Origin: Paenibacillus massiliensis 2301065 = DSM 16942
GTDB taxonomy: Bacteria > Bacillota > Bacilli > Paenibacillales > Paenibacillaceae
Length of the DNA: 64,000 nucleotides
Direction: 5' to 3'
NCBI RefSeq assembly: GCF_000377505.1
Contig: NZ_KB898202.1
Span: 27,901-91,900, forward strand
A program made the translations under genes and the position numbers. This document shows, one piece after another, positions 15,227-22,418 of the stretch (its first letter is position 1; the number at the start of each line of letters is the position of its first letter). Under the pieces are notes generated by a model, which did no database searches, was not told where the DNA came from, and saw only the letters and a list, made by a program, of their open reading frames with translations.

Positions 15227-16565
15227 CTTTTTTTTAACTGAGAGGTTCTTAATCGGTACAAGTCTACTAAGAATAGCCATTGGGTTCATCATACTCTATA
15301 ACTATTTTGTTAACTATTGGCAGAGATATTTTTTATGGCATGACTTTGGTATAAATATGTATTCTGACGAATTCAAATTAATGTCGTGGTCACTTTACAA
15401 TCTGAGCTCTTCAATCTTGTATTTTGATGTAATCTACCATCTTGGAATCATAGTGACAATTATATACTTGTTAGGGTATAAGGGGCGTATATTCACATTC
15501 TTAACCTATGTATTTTTTTATTCGATATATACTCGGTCATTTACCATTAGCGATGGTGGGGATAACCTTCTGATAGTTAATATGTTCTTTCTATTGTTCA
15601 CTAATAATACAGCCTATTTTTCTTTAGATGCTGCGTTGAGAGAGAAGACTCGGGATTTTTCTGAACTTGATGTATTCCATAAATTCAAGCTAATCATTCA
15701 TAATTTTGCAGTGCTATTTTGTATAATACAGCTTTGTATTGTTTATTTTTTCTCAGGTATGTACCAGATTATGGGTGAGATGTGGCAAAACGGAACTGCA
15801 TTGTACTACATTTCTCAAGTTAGGGAGTTTAGTAGGCCCATTTTGAAGGACGTGGTGGATAACTATATTGGATTGACAATTATTATTTCATATTTATCTA
15901 TACTCATTAAGATTGCATTTCCCTTTGTGATTACAAATAAACGGATTAAGCCATTTATAGTGAGCGCAATGATTTTATTTCATGCTGGCATTGGAATGGG
16001 GATGGGGCTGCTTACATTCTCACTAGTGATGATCGTCATGGAATTACTTGTGTTTTCTGATAGCGAGTATAGATCAATGCACGCATACATTAAGAAAACA
16101 ACGAGAAAACTATCCGTTTCGTTAAAGCGAAAAACAAGGGTCTGGGGGACCGCGAAGCTTAATCAAATGCGAATAGTTGTCTTTTATGATAGCTGGTGTC
16201 CGATTTGTACCCAAATTAGTGTGAAGTTACGTAATCTAGATTGCTTCAGGCTACTACAACTTGTTAGTCTGAGAGATTCTGTGCTAGTCAAGTCTTACGA
16301 ACTGGATGCAGAAGAGCTGGTGAAAAGAATGCATACAGTCTCAGTTGGGAAGCCAGGCTCTGAGAAAAAAGGAATAGATGCCTTGTATCAAATTAGTATA
16401 AGAATTCCGCAATTATGGATTGTAGCGCCTTTCTTATATATCTTCAGTAAGTTGGGTATTGGAGGTCTTCTGTACGATTACGTTGCTTCCAGAAGAAAAG
16501 TAATTCCAGTCGGAAATTGTGATCAAGCATGTGATTTTGTTCCTGTTGGCACGGCAAAGGAGTGA
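15204..16565 (+). CDS. HTTM (vitamin-K-carboxylase-like) membrane protein fused to a DCC thiol-oxidoreductase domain
   Basis: 453 aa. Residues about 1-290 form a multi-helix HTTM domain, related to vitamin-K-dependent carboxylases and to SdpB, which matures the SDP toxin; note WQNGTALYYI (about 194-203) and HAGIGMGMGLLTFS (about 260-273). After a basic linker, residues about 322-440 look like a DCC (DUF393) domain: RIVVFYDSWCPICT with CPIC at 332-335. The fusion pairs a membrane enzyme-like module with a redox module in one chain, yet both candidate substrates lack cysteine, so the CPIC pair may act on the enzyme itself or another partner. It overlaps the genes on both sides. Start ATGATG at 15204/15207 with GGGAG upstream. 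Confidence 0.85.
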   Translation: MMLSSYRSFFLTERFLIGTSLLRIAIGFIILYNYFVNYWQRYFLWHDFGINMYSDEFKLMSWSLYNLSSSILYFDVIYHLGIIVTIIYLLGYKGRIFTFLTYVFFYSIYTRSFTISDGGDNLLIVNMFFLLFTNNTAYFSLDAALREKTRDFSELDVFHKFKLIIHNFAVLFCIIQLCIVYFFSGMYQIMGEMWQNGTALYYISQVREFSRPILKDVVDNYIGLTIIISYLSILIKIAFPFVITNKRIKPFIVSAMILFHAGIGMGMGLLTFSLVMIVMELLVFSDSEYRSMHAYIKKTTRKLSVSLKRKTRVWGTAKLNQMRIVVFYDSWCPICTQISVKLRNLDCFRLLQLVSLRDSVLVKSYELDAEELVKRMHTVSVGKPGSEKKGIDALYQISIRIPQLWIVAPFLYIFSKLGIGGLLYDYVASRRKVIPVGNCDQACDFVPVGTAKE

Positions 16566-17692
16566 TCTATAAGTTGCTCATAGTTATTGTGACTATTGCA
16601 TTTAGTATCATTGCTCTGTTATTCGTAGTTCTGATTCTTATGGCAAAACGGCAACATCAGATGAAGACAGAACATGATGTTCTGAGTTATTTCAAAAACA
16701 ATCCAGACAAAGTCTCTTTTTATATGCTCAAAAACGGAGTAGAGAAAGTTAGCTATCATGCCGAGGAGCAACGACCTCTGGCGAGTACAGCAAAATTAAT
16801 CGTAGCTGTTGAGTTTGCGCGTCAGCTTGTGAACCAGTCCTTGGAGAAGGATGAACTCGTGTCTATAGAGGAACTACAACGCTATTACATTCCCGGATCT
16901 GATGGCCACGCTCATGAAAAATGGGTTGAGTCTGTCAAATCTCAAAATAGCATTATAGAGGGCAAGGTCACCCTGTTTGAAATTGCTCGGGGGATGCTAA
17001 TTCACAGTTCAAATGCCAATATGGAATACTTAATACAGAGGCTAGGTCTGGATTCCATAAATTCCAATCTGCAGCATCTGTCACTAACTTTACATGATCC
17101 ATTATTCCCTTTTTCATCTGCGGGACTTATATGTTCTTTTCTTCAGGAGCAAGAGAATATTGGTTTTAAAGAAGCACTGTTAAGAATAAAAAATATGAGC
17201 CGTGAAGAATACATGACCCATTCAATGAACATTCATGATGTATTTGGCAGTAAAAATGATTTATCCGCAATCAAACGATGGAACACACGCAAAATCTACA
17301 CTAGAGAGTTGCAGCTACTTGAGTCCAAAAAGCAACCCCGAGGAACAGCAAGAGATTATGCAAATTTGATGAGGGCCATACAAAATGAAAGCCTAGTCCC
17401 TAATGCTATTCATGAAGTCCTCAAAAGTCTATTAGAGCGGCCTGTGGACTCTACCAAATTGAAAGTGCTTGGAAATAAAGGAGGGTCATCCATTTCTATC
17501 TTGACAGAGGCCCTCTACTGTACTGATGTAACAGGAAACGAGATTCAATTAGCCCTATTTATTCATGAAGAATCTGAGTTAGAACAAATCTGGCTAAAGA
17601 AAAAAATAGATTTGTTTCTTGGGAAGCTATTAACGGACAGCTTGTTTGAAGAGGAGGTACAAAAACAATTGTCTATGAAAGAGGGCTACTAA
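16562..17692 (+). CDS. Membrane-anchored class A beta-lactamase-fold serine hydrolase
   Basis: 376 aa with one N-terminal membrane helix (about 4-28) and an outside domain with the three penicilloyl-serine transferase motifs: STAK (75-78, S-x-x-K), SSN (150-152, SDN-like) and KGG (307-309, KTG-like). The fold is that of class A beta-lactamases and D,D-peptidases; a true beta-lactamase is unlikely given the context and the anchor. It could trim peptide, act on cell wall, or act as immunity factor. The GTG at 16562 overlaps the HTTM stop (GTGA); a TTG at 16574 has better spacing (11 bases) from the AAAGGAG at 16556-16562 and may be the real start. Confidence 0.82.
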   Translation: MIYKLLIVIVTIAFSIIALLFVVLILMAKRQHQMKTEHDVLSYFKNNPDKVSFYMLKNGVEKVSYHAEEQRPLASTAKLIVAVEFARQLVNQSLEKDELVSIEELQRYYIPGSDGHAHEKWVESVKSQNSIIEGKVTLFEIARGMLIHSSNANMEYLIQRLGLDSINSNLQHLSLTLHDPLFPFSSAGLICSFLQEQENIGFKEALLRIKNMSREEYMTHSMNIHDVFGSKNDLSAIKRWNTRKIYTRELQLLESKKQPRGTARDYANLMRAIQNESLVPNAIHEVLKSLLERPVDSTKLKVLGNKGGSSISILTEALYCTDVTGNEIQLALFIHEESELEQIWLKKKIDLFLGKLLTDSLFEEEVQKQLSMKEGY

Positions 17693-18625
17693 ATGCTGTA
17701 TGAGGCAATCAAATTACTTATTATTCCCTTTATTCTTTTATATATGTTAGCTTGCTTTCCATTTAAACATCGAATCGTCTATTATATTCACTTTTTGTTT
17801 ACTGTTTCGTATTTGTTCATGCTTCTATTTATTAATGATTGGTCCGATTTAAATTATTATTTTCGACCGATCTGTGTGATTGCTTTTTTATATTCATTAT
17901 TGCATCGCAGTCTGTTTAGGCCCTTACCCAAAACGGGGGCTTTGTCAGCAAGAGCGAAGGTTTTATTATTGTTGTATGGTGTACTAGCAGGATATCAAGC
18001 AATAATTTGCGTGCTGTTTATTTTGTCTTATGTAGTAATGACTCCAGATAAGAAACAGTCAGTTGATCTTATGTTTCCATTACAGGAAGGATTCATCATA
18101 GTGGTTAATGGTGGAATGAACGCCTCTATGAATTATCATTATGATCACCGAACTATGAAATACGCCCTTGATATAGCTAGGCTTACTCCGACTGGTACGA
18201 GAAAACATATCTTAAATGATTCAGGGGCGTTAGCAGCCTATCCAATCTATGAGAACTCAGTGTACAGCCCCGTTGGGGGAGTGGTTGTTGAAGTAGTAGA
18301 TGGAGTGGATGATAATGCACCGAATGAATTGGGAGATACAACCTCAAATATGATCGTCATCCAGGACGGGGAATATTATATTGTCCTTTTGCATCTCAAG
18401 AAGGGCAGTGTTCTTGTTGAAAAAAATGATACGGTACAAGCAGGACAAGTATTAGCTCAGGTGGGCAATTCAGGCTATAGTACCGAGCCTCATCTTCATA
18501 TTCATGCAGTAAAAGATATTAGCAATGGGGATTACTTGAACGGTACCTCGATCCCCATTACTTTTCAAGGAAGGTATCTCAAAAGGAACGATGTATTGTA
18601 TAATCAAACGCTTATTTTTCGATGA
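17693..18625 (+). CDS. Polytopic membrane M23 metallopeptidase
   Basis: 310 aa. About four hydrophobic helices (within 5-115) precede an M23/LytM domain (about 125-300) with zinc ligands visible: H152 and D160 (HRTMKYALD), H234 in LLHL, and HLH at 267-269. M23 enzymes cut peptidoglycan cross-bridges or Gly-rich peptides. Helical N-termini of this size are unusual for secreted lysostaphin-like enzymes and suggest membrane-bound work such as precursor processing. It starts directly after the previous stop (TAAATG), so it is coupled within the peptide operon. Low-GC composition matches the rest of the island. Alternative role: cell-wall remodelling for peptide release or immunity. Confidence 0.85.
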   Translation: MLYEAIKLLIIPFILLYMLACFPFKHRIVYYIHFLFTVSYLFMLLFINDWSDLNYYFRPICVIAFLYSLLHRSLFRPLPKTGALSARAKVLLLLYGVLAGYQAIICVLFILSYVVMTPDKKQSVDLMFPLQEGFIIVVNGGMNASMNYHYDHRTMKYALDIARLTPTGTRKHILNDSGALAAYPIYENSVYSPVGGVVVEVVDGVDDNAPNELGDTTSNMIVIQDGEYYIVLLHLKKGSVLVEKNDTVQAGQVLAQVGNSGYSTEPHLHIHAVKDISNGDYLNGTSIPITFQGRYLKRNDVLYNQTLIFR

Positions 18626-18894
18626 CAATTACAAATTACTATGAACGGAGTTTGATTTATTTGAATTTTAAACTCCCACTGTTATGGGGAAGCTTACTGC
18701 GTCTAATCGCTTTTATTATGGGATTGGTTAATCCATATCTGAGCCTAACTGGGAAAATCATTGTGCTCGTGTTGGTGTGCATTGCCGGGATTTTGGAAAA
18801 AGATGCTGATAGACGCCCACAGTGGTTAAGTGTTGCTATTGCTTTTATTTTTGGGCTGCTAGTTAGCTATGCTTTGTTACCTTTATTCACATAA
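18622..18894 (+). CDS. Small membrane protein, possible immunity factor
   Basis: 90 aa with two to three hydrophobic segments (about 18-38, 42-57 and 68-88) and a short charged loop (EKDADRRPQW). Its ATG overlaps the M23 stop (ATGA), so it ends the coupled operon. No family recognised. Small membrane proteins at the end of bacteriocin operons often confer self-protection, which is the inference here. Confidence 0.7.
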   Translation: MTITNYYERSLIYLNFKLPLLWGSLLRLIAFIMGLVNPYLSLTGKIIVLVLVCIAGILEKDADRRPQWLSVAIAFIFGLLVSYALLPLFT

Positions 18895-18922
18895 ATGTGC
18901 ATATGTAGGACTTTGGTGCTAT

Positions 18923-19071
18923 TTAGCGATCACAGTCCGTCCAAAGCTACGAGCTACGTCTCAAGCTGCGCTTTAGGCATGCTCTGAGCTGCCCTCCAAT
19001 TTATGCCGCAAGCCACGTCTCTAGCTGGACACAGATGGGAAACGGTTCACTCGGGAGGCTGTGATCGCTAA
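18923..19071. repeat. 149-bp element bounded by 13-bp perfect inverted repeats
   Basis: TTAGCGATCACAG (18923-18935) and CTGTGATCGCTAA (19059-19071) are exact reverse complements. The inside has no ORF and is GC-richer than the island on its left. It sits at the right edge of the AT-rich island. It could be a MITE-like insertion, a recombination scar or a large hairpin terminator for the peptide operon. No clear target-site duplication was seen. Confidence 0.6.
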
Positions 19072-19170
19072 CTTTCGTTTGATAGTCTATAACATCTCTA
19101 TAACATCTACTCTTGCAGTTTCATATGTGCTGTGACTGCACTGCTACTGTAGTTGGTACTTGCAATCTCG

Positions 19171-19770
19171 TTAATTCGCGCGGTAGCTCGCGCCTCTCTG
19201 GTCACCCAGACCAAAATAATGGCGGAAATTGTAGATGAGTGGCTGCCATTTCAAAGGATCAATCTTATGGTCAGCCCGCAGAATGTGTGGATGGGCGTGC
19301 ACATGTACTACCTTGACTTCCACAATAGCCATGTACGGCGTATGTTCGGGAACACGGATATGGTGCACCTCAGCCTCCAATTGAAGGGGGCACTCCGCTA
19401 CACGCATGGGTTCAACCTGGTCTGACTTTTGTGGCGTCCATCCTCCAGCGCTGAATTTGTCCTTCCTATATCGAAATCCGAGCTGCTGCTTGGCTTGGGG
19501 TACAGGATTCATTCCCGTATAAGAGGCGATCTGTTCGACCTGCTCCCATGAGCCTGCCTCTGGCAAATTAATGACGCATTGCGGATGGCGCATAATATTC
19601 GCATAGGCTTGTCCCTGGATCCCTATACCGAGGACTATGCAATCTCCAAGTGCCCAAGAAGAGGACAAGGGAGACAGATTCGTAGATCCGTCTTCATTAG
19701 AGGTGCTCAGCAAAAGGATTGGCATGCCATAATACAATATGCTGGGCTGGATGCTAACGTGGGAATTCAT
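19171..19770 (-). CDS. Flavin reductase-like FMN-binding protein
   Basis: 199 aa protein of the flavin reductase/flavoredoxin split-barrel family. Family features: an N-terminal segment PILLLSTSNEDGSTNLSPLSSSW, where NLSPLS is the FMN-phosphate region, then HPQCVINLP and a late PYMAIVEVKVVHVH strand. The ATG at 19770 has GGAG 9-10 bases before it; an ATG at 19779 lies too close to the SD. Substrate unknown. It is divergent from an ArsR-type regulator whose gene start overlaps a palindrome, so it is the likely regulated target. Confidence 0.85.
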   Translation of the reverse strand: MNSHVSIQPSILYYGMPILLLSTSNEDGSTNLSPLSSSWALGDCIVLGIGIQGQAYANIMRHPQCVINLPEAGSWEQVEQIASYTGMNPVPQAKQQLGFRYRKDKFSAGGWTPQKSDQVEPMRVAECPLQLEAEVHHIRVPEHTPYMAIVEVKVVHVHAHPHILRADHKIDPLKWQPLIYNFRHYFGLGDQRGASYRAN

Positions 19771-19830
19771 TTGGCTCATCTCTCCTTATTAATAGCTATG
19801 TATTAAGATCATCTGTATTGTAACGCGCAA

Positions 19831-19854
19831 ATATTTCATATATGATCGAAATAT
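19831..19854. promoter_or_regulatory. Palindromic operator at the ArsR gene start
   Basis: ATATTTC (19831-19837) and GAAATAT (19848-19854) are inverted with a 10-base spacer, overlapping the ArsR ATG at 19853 and lying in the divergent gap to the flavin reductase gene. It suggests autoregulation and control of the divergent gene. Confidence 0.5.
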
Positions 19855-20560
19855 GAATGCATATCCGAATATAGCTGTCGTAGCCTCATTGATTGCTGAT
19901 CCGAGCAGGGCGATATTTCTGGAATCCCTATTAGACGGAAGGGCTCTTCCCGCAGGTGAATTGGCTTATATGGCGAGTGTCTCGCCCCAGACGGCCAGCA
20001 GCCATCTCGCCAAGCTGGTGGAGGGAGGCTTGCTTACGGTCGAGCCCCAAGGACGTCATCGCTATTACCGGATAGCGGGACCGGAAGTGGCCCGACTTGT
20101 CGAAACGATGGCTCACTTGGCGCCACCTGTACAGATTCGATCTCTGAGGCAGTCTGAGCAGTTAAAACGATTGAGCGGTGCTCGTACCTGCTATCGTCAT
20201 CTGGCGGGGCAACTGGGCATTGCCATCTGTGAAGCATTGCTTGCAAAAGGAGTTCTGAAGGAGCCAGCAGCAGTGGAGGAGCGGAATTACGAGATTACAG
20301 CAGAGGGCTATACCTGGCTTAAGTCTTTCGGGATTGAATGGACGGGCTCTTCCTCATCGCGCCGGGCTATAGCACGCCAATGTCTCGATTGGAGCGAGCG
20401 TCGTTACCATGTTGCAGGTGTGCTGGGAGAGAAGCTGCTGAACCGTCTGCTAGACCTAGGGTGGATTCGTACCCGCCCGGACAGTCGTGCTGTAGACATC
20501 ACTTTGGAGGGCAGAGCCGGCCTTCAGGAGTCGTTTGGAATTACATGGGAAGCCAATTAG
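19853..20560 (+). CDS. ArsR-family transcriptional regulator
   Basis: 235 aa. N-terminal winged HTH (about 1-95: ADPSRAIFLESLLDGRALPAGEL, SPQTASSHLAKLVEGGLL, then the wing GRHRYYRI). The family is usually about 100 aa; here a C-terminal extension of about 135 residues contains a second helix-rich part (TCYRHLAGQLGIAICEALL, later RRYHVAGVLGEKLL), as in the larger ArsR proteins paired with flavin or quinone enzymes. No obvious metal-binding Cys cluster, so a small organic effector is more likely. No good SD is visible before the ATG at 19853; translation may be leaderless. Confidence 0.87.
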   Translation: MNAYPNIAVVASLIADPSRAIFLESLLDGRALPAGELAYMASVSPQTASSHLAKLVEGGLLTVEPQGRHRYYRIAGPEVARLVETMAHLAPPVQIRSLRQSEQLKRLSGARTCYRHLAGQLGIAICEALLAKGVLKEPAAVEERNYEITAEGYTWLKSFGIEWTGSSSSRRAIARQCLDWSERRYHVAGVLGEKLLNRLLDLGWIRTRPDSRAVDITLEGRAGLQESFGITWEAN

Positions 20561-20683
20561 TCGTATCAATAGCGGATCAGGTCCATAGGAAAATTGAAAC
20601 AGATAACATTTGAACTCGAAATGAAAAAAGTGTGGAATAATGTAGAAATAAGACTGAAATGTACCCAAGTAGATTGTTTTGTC

Positions 20684-20712
20684 TTGACTTTGACAATTTA
20701 GTTCATTAAAAT
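20684..20712 (+). promoter_or_regulatory. Sigma-A promoter of the hisS-aspS T-box leader
   Basis: TTGACT (20684-20689), 17-base spacer, TAAAAT (20707-20712). A leader of about 370 bases follows, holding the T-box. Confidence 0.7.
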
Positions 20713-20734
20713 CAAAAAATAATTACAATATGGA

Positions 20735-21038
20735 TTTGATGACGGGACCAAGTAATCCGGCACCCACAAGTACAGAGAGGAGCTCCTTGGCTGGAAGAGC
20801 TCTCTTGATGAACGGACGAATGACTTCCCCGAGAACAAACAGCGAACAAGAGTATGGCAGTATTCTGCTGTGACGATTAGTAGCTGATTTGCGCTGTGCG
20901 GGCGTTACACGTGTTGAGCGATACGGACTGCGGATTCCTGATCCGAGGTGCGTTATCGGAATGTGGGTGGTACCACGGGTGATCGTAAACGACAATCTCT
21001 CGTCCCTGTTTGTTACAGACAGGGCGAGGGATTTTTTT
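20735..21038 (+). promoter_or_regulatory. T-box riboswitch controlling hisS-aspS
   Basis: Class I T-box leader. Conserved parts seen: GATGACGGGACC-AAGTAA at the base of Stem I, AGAGAG (about 20774-20779), a TTGGCTGG apical bulge, GAA before the specifier region, and the T-box core GTGGGTGGTACCACGG (20963-20978) with the tRNA-binding NCCA complement. It is followed by a terminator: TCTCGTCCCTGT paired with ACAGGGCGAGGGA, then seven T (about 20995-21037). Uncharged tRNA would stabilise the antiterminator and turn on hisS-aspS. In the likely specifier region only GAC (Asp) triplets are visible (20815-20817 and 20822-20824), no His codon, so it may sense tRNA-Asp. Confidence 0.93.
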
Positions 21039-21093
21039 GTTGTATATGGCAAGCTGTTCATATTGAATTGCAGAGATAATGGAGGGAAACGAA

Positions 21094-22338
21094 ATGGCCT
21101 TTCAAAAACCGACAGGGACGCAGGATTTGCTGCCCGGTACCGTCGAGAAATGGCAGTACGTAGAGGAGAAAGTGCGGGATATTAGCCGCCGCTTCAACTA
21201 CCGTGAAATTCGTACACCGATCTTCGAGCAGACAGATCTGTTCGTTCGTGGTGTAGGAGAGACCACCGATGTGGTCGAGAAGGAAATGTATACCTTCAAG
21301 GACAAGGGAGACCGCAGCATGACTCTTCGCCCGGAGGGAACCGCAGGCGTGGTTCGGTCTTATGTCGAGAATAAGCTGTACGGCGAACCCGACGTAACCA
21401 AGCTGTACTATGTGGGACCTATGTTCCGCTATGAGCGTCCTCAGGCGGGCCGGCAGCGCCAGTTCCACCAATTCGGGATTGAGGCGCTGGGAGCCACTGA
21501 TCCTGCGATTGATGCTGAAGTGATTGCTATGGGCTACCAGCTCTGTGTGGAGCTGGGCCTGAAGGATGTCCGTGTCGAAGTGAACTCGGTCGGCAATGCG
21601 TCCAGCCGTGCGGCTTATCGCCAACGTCTGCTGGATTTCCTGCTTCCCATGAAGGATACCCTGTGTAAGGATTGTCAATCCCGCATCGAGCGTAACCCGC
21701 TCCGAGTGTTAGACTGCAAGGTGGATCAGGATAAATTCACGGATGCGCCTTCGATTCTGGATAGTCTGGATGAGGAATGCAGCACACATTTTGCCAAGGT
21801 TCAATCTTATCTGAATGATATGAATGTGGAATTCACCTTGAATCCGCGTCTTGTAAGAGGGCTAGATTACTACACGATGACAGCCTTCGAATTCAAGGCG
21901 CAGGGCATCGGCGCCATTGATACGATTGGCGGCGGTGGGCGATATAACGGGCTCGTCGGAGATCTGGGAGGACCAGATCAACCAGGTATTGGCTTTGGCA
22001 TGGGGCTGGAGCGGATTCAACTGATTCTGGAGCATCAGGGAATTGCAGCAGATACGGCTAAGCCACTCGATGTGTACCTGATTCCACTTGGGGAAGCTGC
22101 CGAACGCGAGGTCACCAAGCAACTGTTCCTGTTACGTCAAGCCGGGATTGCTGCCGAGCGCGATTATCTGAATCGTAAAATGAAGGCTCAGATGAAAGCT
22201 GCTGACCGACTGCACACACGGTATACAGCTATTTTGGGTGATGACGAGCTGGAGCGCGGTGAGATTGCCCTGAAAGCAATGGCTACAGGAGAGCAACGCA
22301 CCGTTCGTCTGGATGAGCTTAAGGATGCACTGATATAG
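21094..22338 (+). CDS. hisS: Histidyl-tRNA synthetase
   Basis: Class II aminoacyl-tRNA synthetase, 414 aa. N-terminus FQKPTGTQDLLPG; motif 2 region PMFRYERPQAGRQRQFHQ; histidine-binding segments LVRGLDYYTMTAFE and GGGGRYNGLV; motif 3 GFGMGLERI; C-terminal anticodon-binding domain starting near DVYLIPLGE. The ATG at 21094 is preceded by GGAGGG; an ATG at 21079 lies upstream of that SD. First gene of the T-box-controlled operon with aspS 80 bases downstream. Confidence 0.97.
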   Translation: MAFQKPTGTQDLLPGTVEKWQYVEEKVRDISRRFNYREIRTPIFEQTDLFVRGVGETTDVVEKEMYTFKDKGDRSMTLRPEGTAGVVRSYVENKLYGEPDVTKLYYVGPMFRYERPQAGRQRQFHQFGIEALGATDPAIDAEVIAMGYQLCVELGLKDVRVEVNSVGNASSRAAYRQRLLDFLLPMKDTLCKDCQSRIERNPLRVLDCKVDQDKFTDAPSILDSLDEECSTHFAKVQSYLNDMNVEFTLNPRLVRGLDYYTMTAFEFKAQGIGAIDTIGGGGRYNGLVGDLGGPDQPGIGFGMGLERIQLILEHQGIAADTAKPLDVYLIPLGEAAEREVTKQLFLLRQAGIAAERDYLNRKMKAQMKAADRLHTRYTAILGDDELERGEIALKAMATGEQRTVRLDELKDALI

Positions 22339-22418
22339 GCTAATTATATAAGTTGAACTTAACATGTAAGCTTACGTTCAATTTAAATAGAAAATATACA
22401 TTTTAAAGGAGAATGATC

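Noticed and set aside
16562..17692. True antibiotic-resistance beta-lactamase
   Set aside because: Motifs fit the fold, but the membrane anchor and coupling to the peptide operon point elsewhere, and no clear omega-loop Glu was identified.
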